Positions 10,241 through 21,803 of a stretch of DNA of 64,000 bases are shown piece by piece (positions within the stretch are counted from its first letter, which is position 1; each line of letters opens with the position of its first letter). Source of the stretch: Dokdonella immobilis. Lineage in GTDB: Bacteria; Pseudomonadota; Gammaproteobacteria; Xanthomonadales; Rhodanobacteraceae. The notes below the pieces were generated by a model. The model was not told the DNA's origin, did not search any database, and saw nothing but the letters and a program-made list of their open reading frames with translations. The position numbers and the translations under genes were made by a program. The stretch lies in NCBI RefSeq assembly GCF_900115085.1, contig NZ_FOVF01000005.1, positions 124,001 through 188,000 of the forward strand, in the 5' to 3' direction.

Positions 10241-10266
10241 ATCGCCAGGGTGGGGATCCTGGCGAT
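10241..10266. terminator. Bidirectional terminator-like hairpin between convergent genes
   Basis: Perfect 9-bp stem ATCGCCAGG / CCTGGCGAT with an 8-base loop, just before the stop of the leftward lipoprotein gene and 190 bases after the kinase stop. No long U-tract is visible on either strand. Confidence 0.5.
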
Positions 10267-10272
10267 TCGCAC

Positions 10273-11067
10273 TCAGCCCCCGATCTTCGGCATCTCCTTC
10301 AGCGGCAGCGCAGCAAAATCGAAGCGGCCTTCGATCTGTGGCAGTGTCGTTCCCTTGAGCTTCTTCGCCAATTTCGATGCGGGAACGTTGGTTGCACTGA
10401 AGCTGCCTGAAATCGCATAGCTGCCGTCCGAATTCTTCTCGAAGCGCTCGATTGCGACTTCTGGCTGCGCATCCTTCTCGGTTTCGTGGAATTCGAACAT
10501 CGCGCGCGCGTCAGGCCGATAACTCAGGCTGGCACGGGAAAGTTTCAGGTTCTTGTCGTCGAAGCTCAGTGCGATTTCCAGCTTGCCGCCGTCGGCTGCC
10601 TTGCCGCTTAGCGAAACCTGCAGCGACGAGATGATTGCCAGATTGCGCACATCCGAATCGTGGAAGACCTTGCCCGCCATGCCGCCCACGAAATCGCGCA
10701 CGTCACCTGCGTCGATTCGCGTGCCGGTGCCCAGCTTGTCGAGCTTGCGGTTGGCGTCGTCGAGGGCCTTGCGGCCCGCGCCGGTGTCGAGCCTGGCGTC
10801 CATCTGTTTGCCGATGTCATCGGCGACCTTCGTCGCGAGTGAACGGAAGGATTGCATGCCGCGCCCGACGTCAGCCTCGATGGTGCCCTGAACGGTCTGT
10901 CCCGGCTGCAATGGCGCATCAGCTGGCGGCGATTTCGTGGCAGCGGCATCGATGACATCGCGCAATCCATCGGCAGGCGCTGCGGTGGTGGATGGGGCTT
11001 CCGGGTTGCCGCAAGCGGCCAGGGCGGCGGCGATCGCAAGAAAAAGGACAAATAGACTATTACGCAT
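10273..11067 (-). CDS. Predicted lipoprotein of unknown function
   Basis: 264 residues. It has a lipoprotein signal peptide (MRNSLFVLFLAIAAALAACG, lipobox LAAC with Cys19), then a low-complexity Ala/Pro/Thr linker and a soluble domain with helical (residues about 65-125) and beta-rich (about 150-250) parts. No family is recognised. It begins 3 bases after the stop of the upstream VWA gene, so the two are co-transcribed and probably translationally linked, and both products are exported. It may act with the VWA protein at the inner or outer membrane. Confidence 0.75.
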   Translation of the reverse strand: MRNSLFVLFLAIAAALAACGNPEAPSTTAAPADGLRDVIDAAATKSPPADAPLQPGQTVQGTIEADVGRGMQSFRSLATKVADDIGKQMDARLDTGAGRKALDDANRKLDKLGTGTRIDAGDVRDFVGGMAGKVFHDSDVRNLAIISSLQVSLSGKAADGGKLEIALSFDDKNLKLSRASLSYRPDARAMFEFHETEKDAQPEVAIERFEKNSDGSYAISGSFSATNVPASKLAKKLKGTTLPQIEGRFDFAALPLKEMPKIGG

Positions 11068-11070
11068 GGC

Positions 11071-12135
11071 TCACTCCGTGGGGGATTCGTCGGGGGGCGA
11101 TTTCACGTCCGGCTTGATGGTGGCGTCCGGGACCTCGCCTTGCTCCGCGCCGCCTTCACTGGAATCCTCCTGCTCCATGATCGCGCTGCAGCCCATGTCG
11201 AAAGAACCGAACGGCCGGGCGTAATCGCTGGGCATGCTTGGAAACTGCGAGCCGTCGGGGATGCTGTAGTTTTCGCCATCGTAGCCAGGCTCGGTGAACA
11301 CAAGGATGCCGCAGCCCGCCTTGCATGCGAGCGATTTGATGCCATTTCGCCACGCTTCCGGTACTTCGCGCACCCTGCTGTCCGCAGAGCCGCCCATCTG
11401 CATGCGGTTGCCGGTGTAGTTTTCCTGGTCATAGGCAACGCAGCCGTCGTTGAAATGGATTTCGGCGGTTTTCCCGGGTTCGACCACAGGCGTGGGTTCC
11501 TCCGTGATGGTTTGCAAGGCGCGATTGAGCTCGCCCGCGGCCCGTGCGGCCAGGTAGCGCCCGCCAGTGCTGCTGGCCAGGCATTGCAGCTGCTGCTGCG
11601 CCTGGCTGCCGGTTTCGATGTCGAAGCCGATCACATGTGCTGTGAAGTCGATGCCCAGCCCTTCCAGTTCCGCGCCCAGCGCACAGGGATCGGCCAGGCA
11701 GGTTTCATCGCCGTCACTGACCAGGATCACGGTGGCCTTGTGCTCGGTGAAACGCAGCTGTTCGGCGGCGCGGCGTACGGCGGCGGAAATCGGCGTCATG
11801 CCTTTCGGATTCAGTGCGCCAACCTGCCGGTGGATCGCGGCAGGGTCGAACCCGGTCGGCTCGATCAGAAGCTCGATGTCCTCGCAATCTCCCTTGCGTC
11901 TGTGGCCGTAGGCCATCAGGCCCAGATTGCCGTCGTTCCAGCCCTCCAGCATCGCATCCACGGCCTCGCGTGCGATCGCGATCTTTGGCTGGCCGTCGAT
12001 CTGGCCCCACATCGAACCGGACGCATCGAGCACGAGGATGGATCGAGACTCGGCAGGGGCTTGCGCGCTGGCGGGTGCACAGGCCAACGCGCAGGCGGCC
12101 TGCAGGCACAGCGCTGACAAGAGGGCAGGTCGCAT
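11071..12135 (-). CDS. Secreted VWA-domain protein with a crystallin-like C-terminal segment
   Basis: 354 residues with a signal peptide (MRPALLSALCLQAACALACA, cut near ASA-QA). The von Willebrand A domain (about 33-210) keeps the metal-ion-dependent adhesion site DASGS (37-41) and a later SDGDE motif. After a Pro-rich linker, about residues 235-325 read CVAYDQENYTGNRMQM and LVFTEPGYDGENYSI, two Tyr/Gly/aromatic motifs resembling beta/gamma-crystallin units, which often bind calcium. The acidic tail is low complexity. I set the start at the Met opening the signal peptide. Operonic with the lipoprotein gene. The crystallin reading is a pattern judgement. Confidence 0.82.
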   Translation of the reverse strand: MRPALLSALCLQAACALACAPASAQAPAESRSILVLDASGSMWGQIDGQPKIAIAREAVDAMLEGWNDGNLGLMAYGHRRKGDCEDIELLIEPTGFDPAAIHRQVGALNPKGMTPISAAVRRAAEQLRFTEHKATVILVSDGDETCLADPCALGAELEGLGIDFTAHVIGFDIETGSQAQQQLQCLASSTGGRYLAARAAGELNRALQTITEEPTPVVEPGKTAEIHFNDGCVAYDQENYTGNRMQMGGSADSRVREVPEAWRNGIKSLACKAGCGILVFTEPGYDGENYSIPDGSQFPSMPSDYARPFGSFDMGCSAIMEQEDSSEGGAEQGEVPDATIKPDVKSPPDESPTE

Positions 12136-12273
12136 CGGGAAGTCTCCAGAAAGCCGCGAACGCGCGGCAGGCTTCCGGAGAAACAGGAAAGTGCGGGAAA
12201 AGCGGACATTGCCTGTCGCTGTGGAATCGCGCAGCGCATCCGCCGCCAGTCTCATGATCGAGTGAGCGATGTC

Positions 12274-13086
12274 TCAATCGATCGCGCGGCGGAAATCGAG
12301 GTCGTAACGGGCGCCGCCGGTCAGCGAGTGCAGGCGCATGTTGGTGATGCGGATCGGTGCGCCGGGTTCCAGTTCGGCGGCATTGGAATCGGCCATCTCG
12401 CTCGGATCGATCATGGTGACGCCGCCGCTGCCGATCACTTCCATGACGTTGTCGGGGCCGATGATGGCCACGGTCGAGGCATCGATGCCGACGCCGAGGG
12501 CGAACGGATTCAGCGCCAGCGCGGCGAGCAGGCGGCCAAGACGGTCGCTGGCGTGGCCACCCTGGTCGATCAGCACGCGATTGGTCAGGCCCAGGCCCGG
12601 CGCCAGCGAGGCGCTGCCGACCCGCGGCGTCGGACCCTGGGTACCGGACGCGAGCATATGTTCGCAAAGCACGGCCGCGCCGGCCCCGATCCCGCAGACC
12701 GGCATGCTGGCCGCATTGCGCTTGCGCAACAGCCGGGCCAGCGTGGTGCCGCCGATCAGGGTGCTCAGCCTGAGCGGTTGCTCGGCGTAGAGGATCACCA
12801 TATCGGCCTGTTCGACCAGATCGAGCAGCTGGCGCTGTTCGGCGCTGGCGCGCGAGGTCAGGGCATGGCGATGCAACTGCGAACTGCCGGCTGCGGTCAG
12901 CATGGCCTCGAGTTCGATATCGTCGTCGTCGGACTGGTCCGGCGCCGAGACCAGGACCAGGCGCGGCGAGTCGCCGACCATGCCTATGATTCGCGCCAGC
13001 AATTGCGGCGTGCGCTGGTTCGACGGCAGTTCGCCACAGGCGATGATCGAGCCACGGTTGCGTTCGGGGGCGAGTTTGGCGGGCAC
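12274..13086 (-). CDS. Cyanophycinase-like (peptidase S51 fold) protein, probably inactive
   Basis: 270 residues with the overall layout of cyanophycinases: a QPLRLSTLIGGT segment (103-114), the elbow CGIGAGAAVL (131-140), VLIDQGGHASDRLGRLLAAL (171-190) and LGVGIDASTVAII (197-209). In active enzymes these positions read GGxQLRLxxLLGGT, GxSAGA, DQHFxxRxRxGRLL and GIDExT, and supply the Ser/His/Glu triad. Here Ser is Gly134, the His position is Gly, and Glu is Ala203. Family membership is well supported, but hydrolysis of cyanophycin or peptides is doubtful. No cyanophycin synthetase gene is nearby. The start is the only Met giving a complete N-terminal strand. Confidence 0.8.
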   Translation of the reverse strand: MPAKLAPERNRGSIIACGELPSNQRTPQLLARIIGMVGDSPRLVLVSAPDQSDDDDIELEAMLTAAGSSQLHRHALTSRASAEQRQLLDLVEQADMVILYAEQPLRLSTLIGGTTLARLLRKRNAASMPVCGIGAGAAVLCEHMLASGTQGPTPRVGSASLAPGLGLTNRVLIDQGGHASDRLGRLLAALALNPFALGVGIDASTVAIIGPDNVMEVIGSGGVTMIDPSEMADSNAAELEPGAPIRITNMRLHSLTGGARYDLDFRRAID

Positions 13087-13180
13087 GCGGTCGCTTCCGG
13101 AAGGGGAACCCGATACTACACCGCGGGTCCGGTCATGTATCGGGATCGAGTCCGGCAGCGATTCCGGGCAATGCGGGTAA

Positions 13181-13209
13181 GAGCATCGCGCGTGAACGCG
13201 CTCCTACGG
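13181..13209. repeat. REP-like half element
   Basis: GAGCATCGCGCGTGAACGCG followed by CTCCTACGG matches the common Xanthomonadales interspersed repeat that reads 'GTAGGAGCGCGTTCACGCGCGATGC' on the other strand, and can form a short hairpin around the GTGA loop. It lies in the 230-base gap between the cyanophycinase-like gene and mvaB; the rest of that gap shows nothing else. Confidence 0.55.
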
Positions 13210-13315
13210 AGGGCGGCGATTGTGTGACGCGGGCTTCGTGGGCGGGCGATGGGTGGGGCGGGGCTTGAGGGTAGGCGGAGAAGCGACCTTGATGGCGCCC
13301 GTCGGGATACTCGTT

Positions 13316-14212
13316 TCACTGGCTCGCGCGCGCGACCTTGCTCGAGGTTTCGCGGCCGAGCTGCTGCGAAAGCCAGAGCCCGGTCTCGATCAGCCTGTCG
13401 AGATCGATGCCGGTGGCGATGCCCATGCCTTCGAGCATGTAGACCACGTCCTCGCTGGCCACGTTGCCGGTGGCACCCTTGGCATAGGGGCAGCCGCCGG
13501 TACCCGACACGGCGCTGTCGACCACGGCGACGCCTTCCTCGAGGCAGGCCAGCACATTGGCCAGGGCCTGACCTCGGGTGTCGTGGAAATGCACGGCCAG
13601 GGCCTGCATCGGCACTTCGGCCGCAACGGCAAGCAGCATCTCGCGCGCCTTTTTCGGGGTGCCGATGCCGATCGTGTCGCCGAGCGAGATTTCGTAGCAG
13701 CCCGCGGCATGCATGCGACGGGCCACGCGAACGACGTCGGCCAGTGGTACCTCGCCCTGGTAGGGGCAGCCGAGCACGGTCGAGACATAGCCGCGCACCC
13801 TGACCCCGTCGGCGCGGGCGCGCTCGAGGACCGGGCCGAAGCGTTCGATCGATTCGTCGATCGAGGCATTGATGTTCTTGCGATTGAAGGCTTCCGAGGC
13901 TGCGCTGAATACCGCGACTTCGGAGGCGCCGACGGCGCGCGCCCGCTCGTAGCCCTGCTCGTTGGGCACCAGCACCGGGTAGCTGATGCCGGGCTGCCGG
14001 CGGATCGCGGCGAAAACCTCGGCGGCGTCGGCCAGCTGCGGCACCCATTTCGGGCTGACGAAGCTGGTCGCCTCGATCGTGCGCAGGCCGGTCTGCGAGA
14101 GACGGTCGATCAGCTCGACCTTGGTCGCCGCCGGAATGATCGTCTTTTCGTTCTGCAGGCCATCACGCGGCCCGACCTCGACGATGCGAACGCTGGCCGG
14201 CGGGGCGCTCAC
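13316..14212 (-). CDS. mvaB: Hydroxymethylglutaryl-CoA lyase
   Basis: 298 residues, normal length. Cleaves HMG-CoA to acetyl-CoA and acetoacetate, the last step of leucine/isovalerate breakdown. The DRE-TIM metallolyase signature GPRDGLQNE is at residues 14-22, the metal ligand motif VHFHDTRGQA is present, and the catalytic Cys loop reads SGTGGCPYAKGATGN. Its start overlaps the stop of the upstream lipoprotein gene by 4 bases (ATGA), which in turn overlaps the carboxylase gene, so the three are translationally coupled in one operon (liuE position). Confidence 0.95.
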   Translation of the reverse strand: MSAPPASVRIVEVGPRDGLQNEKTIIPAATKVELIDRLSQTGLRTIEATSFVSPKWVPQLADAAEVFAAIRRQPGISYPVLVPNEQGYERARAVGASEVAVFSAASEAFNRKNINASIDESIERFGPVLERARADGVRVRGYVSTVLGCPYQGEVPLADVVRVARRMHAAGCYEISLGDTIGIGTPKKAREMLLAVAAEVPMQALAVHFHDTRGQALANVLACLEEGVAVVDSAVSGTGGCPYAKGATGNVASEDVVYMLEGMGIATGIDLDRLIETGLWLSQQLGRETSSKVARASQ

Positions 14213-14861
14213 GACTTGCCGGCCTCGCGCCTGGCCGTGCGCTTGCGTTCGTAGTCCTCGAGGCTGAGCGGAACCTTCCTGACCTCGGCACCGGGTTTGG
14301 CTTCGAACAGGTCGTACTTGCGCAGGATCTCGAGGATGCGCGCGCGGTCGCCCTGGACGAACACGTGCAGGTCGTTCTTGCGGCTGTCGATCGTGCCTTC
14401 GAGATCCTTGTCGAGAATGCGATGGGCGGCACGCGTGGAGTCGACGCCGAAGATCTTCATGCGCTCGCCCTTCAATTCGTAGCGGGCCAGGTAGAAGGAT
14501 TTTTCGGGAACCGGATCGACGCCATACACGGGATCGACCTTGACCACCCCCGAGAGCTGGTCGTCGGCGACGACCAGGTAGTGCTTGCCGCGGTCATGGA
14601 CAAAGTTCAGTGGCACGTGGATCAGTTTCGGCGGACCGTCCTTCTCGGGACGCTCGATCATCTGGAACTGGCACTCGGAATCGACCAGGAAGGCCAGTTC
14701 ATCGGGTTCGTCCTTTGACGCGTTCCCCGAGGCATCGACCCAGAGGCCCTTCCAGCCGGCATCGCAGGCCTCGATCCTGTCGCCCGGCGGCGATTCGAAG
14801 CGGGTCTCGGTGCAAGCGCCAAGGGTCAGCAGCAGGCACGCTCCCAGGGTGAGGCGCAGTT

Positions 14862-14865
<4 letters not shown>
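14209..14865 (-). CDS. Predicted lipoprotein within the leucine-catabolism operon
   Basis: 218 residues with a short signal peptide and lipobox (MKLRLTLGACLLLTLGACTE; LGAC with Cys18). The remaining soluble domain is beta-rich (for example FLVDSECQFQMIE, LVVADDQLSGVVKV), with a basic tail (YERKRTARREAGKS). No family is recognised. It overlaps the carboxylase alpha gene by 4 bases upstream and mvaB by 4 bases downstream, so its expression is tied to cytosolic catabolic enzymes although it should be membrane-anchored and face the periplasm. No enzymatic role can be proposed from the sequence. Confidence 0.8.
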
Positions 14866-16889
<2,024 letters not shown>

Positions 16890-17072
16890 GTCGGAGTCAT
16901 TGGCTGGAGTAGGGTTTGCGTGGCCGGCTCTGGATCGGATCAGGCCCGTCCGCGCGGCGCACTGCCGGCTTCAGGTCTGCGCCCGATCCGTGGGCGGCCA
17001 GCCCATGGTAATGCGGATGGCGCGCCGGCCGCTGCAGCGCGCCGGAATCACAGCCGGGACGACGCGCCATGC

Positions 17073-17867
17073 TCAGCGCTCCGCGGCCCAGCGCGGTGCG
17101 CGCTTGTCGAGAAAGGCGCCCAGGCCCTCCTGGCCTTCGGCGGACACGCGCAGGCGGGCAATCAGTGCGGCGTTTTCGGCGTCGACGGCTTCGGCGCGGT
17201 CGGGTGCCATGCCGGCCATGCGCAGGGCCAGCTGCTTGGCCTCGGCCTGGGCCAACGGTCCGCACTTGCGCAGGAAATGCAGGCTGCGATCGACCGCCGC
17301 GTCGAGCTCGCCGGCGGCGACCCGCTGATGCAGCAAACCGATGCGCAGCGCCTCATCGGCGTCGAATATCTCCGCACTGACGAACAACCGGCGTGCCTGG
17401 CGCACGCCGATGGCGGCAACGACATAGGGCGAAATGACCGCAGGAACGAGGCCGAGCTTGGCTTCGCTGAGCGAGAACTTCGCGCCCTCGACACCGATCG
17501 CGATATCGCAGCAGGCAATCAGGCCGACGCCGCCGCCGTAGGCCGATCCGTTGACCCGGGCCAGGGTTGGCTTGGGCAGGAAATTGAGGGTGTGCATCAG
17601 GCGCGCGAGACGCAACGAGTCCTCGCGGTTTTCGGCTTCGCTGGCGGACGCCATGGCGCGCATCCAGTTGAGATCCGCGCCGGCCGAAAAGGTGCTGCCG
17701 TCGCCGGTCAGCACGACCGCGCGGATTGCATCGTCGGCCGCGGCGGCGTCGAGGGCGGTGGTCAGTTCGCTGATCAGCCGGTCATCGAAGGCGTTGTGCA
17801 CCGGGGCGCGGTCGAGGCGGATCTCGCAGGTGCCGTCCTGCACGGAAATGCGGATCGAATCGCTCAT
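17073..17867 (-). CDS. liuC: Enoyl-CoA hydratase family protein, likely methylglutaconyl-CoA hydratase
   Basis: 264 residues, crotonase fold. Oxyanion-hole segments FSAGADLNWMRAM (about 62-74) and GSAYGGGVGLIACCDI (about 107-122) are intact, with the acidic catalytic region FSLSEAKLGLVPA. The AGADLNWM form is typical of 3-methylglutaconyl-CoA hydratases. It lies 183 bases upstream of the carboxylase alpha gene on the same strand, so the order liuC-liuD-lipoprotein-liuE follows the pathway. The 183-base spacer holds no obvious gene or terminator. Confidence 0.88.
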   Translation of the reverse strand: MSDSIRISVQDGTCEIRLDRAPVHNAFDDRLISELTTALDAAAADDAIRAVVLTGDGSTFSAGADLNWMRAMASASEAENREDSLRLARLMHTLNFLPKPTLARVNGSAYGGGVGLIACCDIAIGVEGAKFSLSEAKLGLVPAVISPYVVAAIGVRQARRLFVSAEIFDADEALRIGLLHQRVAAGELDAAVDRSLHFLRKCGPLAQAEAKQLALRMAGMAPDRAEAVDAENAALIARLRVSAEGQEGLGAFLDKRAPRWAAER

Positions 17868-17973
17868 GCCAGGGTTCCAGGTGGGGAACCGCGATCATAG
17901 GGGGTCCTTGCCCGTTCCTGTACCCGGGGCGCCTCCGAACGCCGCCCGTTTCATTCTAATCCATTGTCCGGGC

Positions 17974-18067
17974 CACGCCTGCCTGCTGGTCGATCCTTGT
18001 TGCGTCGGCCCGGGAGACGGCCCGACTGCCTGCGTCTGCGCATCGCGATTTGCATGCAGGAGATGTG
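17974..18067. repeat. ~95-bp interspersed repeat, copy 1
   Basis: This stretch aligns over its full length with 47643-47739: it starts ACGCCTGCCTG, shares GATCCTTGTTGCGTCG exactly, and shares AGACGGCC, CTGCGTC and TCGCGAT in the same order and spacing. The right end (TGCAGGAGATGT) has lost the perfect inverted terminus that the other copy keeps. It lies just upstream of the feoA promoter in the 309-base liuC-feoA gap. Confidence 0.75.
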
Positions 18068-18139
18068 ACGATCGAGCGACGGGCCCAGAGGCTTTCGGGG
18101 CACATTGCCGCGGAAATCGCCGGAATGATCCGAACCGCG

Positions 18140-18158
18140 TATAATGCGAACCATTCTT
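18140..18158 (+). promoter_or_regulatory. feo promoter -10 overlapped by a Fur box
   Basis: A perfect -10 hexamer TATAAT (18140-18145) is embedded in TATAATGCGAACCATTCTT, which matches 13 of 19 positions of the Fur consensus GATAATGATAATCATTATC. The -35 region is weak. The feoA start is 32 bases downstream. Iron-loaded Fur would block RNA polymerase here. Confidence 0.75.
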
Positions 18159-18176
18159 ATTCGTCGTGGTCTTTAC

Positions 18177-18412
18177 ATGCGGTTGTCCGAGCTGGCTCAA
18201 GGGTCCGATGCCGTGGTTCAGGAAGTCGAAAACATGACCGAAGGGGATCCGATCGCGCGTCGCCTGCGCGACTACGGCTTCGTGCGTGGAGAGCCGGTCA
18301 GGCTGGTCGGACGCGGCCCGATCGGCGCCGATCCACTGCTCGTGCAGATCGGCTTCACCCGCTTCGCATTGCGCCGTGCCGAGGCCGCTCGCGTGATCGT
18401 CGAGAAGAGCGC

Positions 18413-18416
<4 letters not shown>
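18177..18416 (+). CDS. feoA: Ferrous iron transport protein A
   Basis: 79 residues, SH3-like FeoA domain (LSELAQGSDAVVQEV, then RRLRDYGFVRGEPVRLVGRG, and the strand DPLLVQIGFTRFALRR). It is a small cytoplasmic partner of the FeoB iron(II) permease. I chose ATG 18177 and not the upstream in-frame Met because it gives the normal family length and lies just downstream of the Fur-controlled -10 box. Its stop overlaps the feoB GTG start by 4 bases. Confidence 0.93.
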
Positions 18417-20241
<1,825 letters not shown>

Positions 20242-20245
<4 letters not shown>

Positions 20246-20559
20246 ACGCCGCGCTGATGCAGGACCTGATCGTCACGACGATCGTCACGTTGAGCGTTGG
20301 CGTGGCCGCGCGCCGACTGCTGCCGGCGCAGTTCCGGCGCCTGCAGGCCGGCCTCGCGCATGCGCTGGGCCAGCCCCGGCGCGGGCGCCTGTTGCGCGCC
20401 ATCGGGCACTGGCTGCAACCGGCCGAGGCGCGCAATGGTGGCTGCGGCAGCGGCCTCGGGTGTGGCAGTTGCGGCGGTTGCGGATCCTCGACGCCTCCCG
20501 GTGATGCGATTCCGCTGGTCCTTCGCCCGCGTCGCGCCGCGGATTCCGCCAGGCACTGA
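20242..20559 (+). CDS. Small Cys-rich membrane protein of the feo operon
   Basis: 105 residues. An N-terminal transmembrane helix (LIVTTIVTLSVGVAARRLL), a basic amphipathic segment, then a Gly/Cys cluster (GGCGSGLGCGSCGGCGSS) with five cysteines, which could bind metal. The 4-base overlap with feoB shows tight coupling. It occupies the place of FeoC or of the 'FeoB-associated Cys-rich membrane protein' in other bacteria and resembles the latter in architecture, although its cluster is Gly-rich. A role in iron handling or FeoB assembly is inferred. Confidence 0.82.
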
Positions 20560-20628
20560 TCGGACGGCGCCCGGCATTGACAGGCGACCCGATGGGAGCG
20601 GCCAGCGGGGCGGGTTAGACTCTTCACC

Positions 20629-21411
20629 ATGACAACCTACACGTTGCACCAGGGCAGCGCCCCGCTGCTGATCAGCCTGCCGCACGACGGCGTGGCGATT
20701 GCGGACGACCTCGTATCGCGACTGACCGATTCGGCGCGACGTGTCCCGGACACCGACTGGCATGTCGCGCGGTTGTATGACTTTGCGCGCGATCTCGGTG
20801 CGTCGATGCTGGTACCCCGGTATTCGCGCTACGTCGTCGATCTGAACCGGCCGCCGGACAATGCCTCGTTGTATCCAGGGCAGAACAGCACCGGTCTTTG
20901 CCCGCTCGTCGAATTCTCCGGTGCGCCGATCTATCGCGAAGGCGAGGAACCCTCGGCCAGCGAGATCGAGACGCGCGTCGAGCGGTACTGGCGCCCCTAC
21001 CATCAGGCACTCGCTGACGAGTTGCAGCGCATCCATCGCGAGCATGGCCGCTGCGTGCTCTGGGAAGGCCATTCGATCCGCAGCGTCGTGCCATTCCTGT
21101 TCGAAGGTCGGCTGCCGGATTTCAATCTGGGCACGGCCGGCGGCCACAGTTGCAGTGCAACGCTGCGCGATCGCCTGGCCGGCGTGCTCGAAGCGCAGGC
21201 CGACTACAGCTACGTCGTCGACGGGCGCTTCAAGGGCGGCTACATCACGCGCCACTATGGCCGTCCGCAGCACGGCATCGAGGCGATCCAGCTCGAACTG
21301 GCGCAGGCAAACTACATGGATGAGGAGTCCTTCCTCTTCGACAGCGAGCGTGCGAGTGAAACCCGGGCCGTGATCCACCGGCTGCTCGAGGCAGCCCTCG
21401 AAGCCGGATAG
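20629..21411 (+). CDS. hutG: N-formylglutamate deformylase
   Basis: 260 residues, N-formylglutamate amidohydrolase family. The N-terminal ISLPHDG motif, PDTDWHVARLYDF, VVDLNRPPDN and WEGHSIRS follow the HutG pattern and hold the likely zinc ligands. It hydrolyses N-formylglutamate to glutamate and formate in the five-step histidine degradation route. No other hut gene is in this window, so the gene is isolated here. Downstream 21412-21601 shows no gene. Confidence 0.92.
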   Translation: MTTYTLHQGSAPLLISLPHDGVAIADDLVSRLTDSARRVPDTDWHVARLYDFARDLGASMLVPRYSRYVVDLNRPPDNASLYPGQNSTGLCPLVEFSGAPIYREGEEPSASEIETRVERYWRPYHQALADELQRIHREHGRCVLWEGHSIRSVVPFLFEGRLPDFNLGTAGGHSCSATLRDRLAGVLEAQADYSYVVDGRFKGGYITRHYGRPQHGIEAIQLELAQANYMDEESFLFDSERASETRAVIHRLLEAALEAG

Positions 21412-21601
21412 GGGGGCGTATGCGGTCTCGTCGCCAGCGCGGTCGCGCGCTCCGGCTGGAATTCTGCAGGCCTTGCCTGGAGCAATCGCCTTTTCCGGCA
21501 AGGCGCTCATCGCCAGACTCGCGTAGCGAAACGGTGCCGATGCGATCACCCTGCTTGCCTTGAGCATGGCCGTAGTGCTGCGGCCAGGCGGCTTACGGCT
21601 T

Positions 21602-21803
21602 GCCAGGGAGGGTCTGATCAAGTAGCAGAGTCGTCACGTTGCCCAACTGATTGATTGGATGCTGAAAAGGTGGCGTCCAGAAGGCTCCCCACATGCACCG
21701 CGCGCCTCGTCAAGGCAACCCGCCTTCACTTCGCCAAGCGGCACCTGTGGAAAACCTTCTGAATGCCATGACGACTTTGCTACTTGATCAGACCCTCCCT
21801 GGC
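21602..21803. mobile_element. MITE-like element, copy A
   Basis: A 202-bp unit bounded by inverted termini of about 35 bp that start GCCAGGGAGGGTCTGATCAA on both ends. The interior shares a 66-bp segment (21656-21721) that is identical, on the other strand, to 47563-47628. It encodes no protein. The right terminus supplies the last codons and stop of the fosmidomycin-resistance-type gene (21780). Confidence 0.85.

Noticed and set aside
16897-17072. Short minus-strand frame between liuC and liuD
   Set aside because: Rich in Arg/Pro/His with no motif; most likely a leader or spacer.
21421-21601. Possible coding frames after hutG
   Set aside because: Several frames are open but none shows a start signal, motif or plausible composition.
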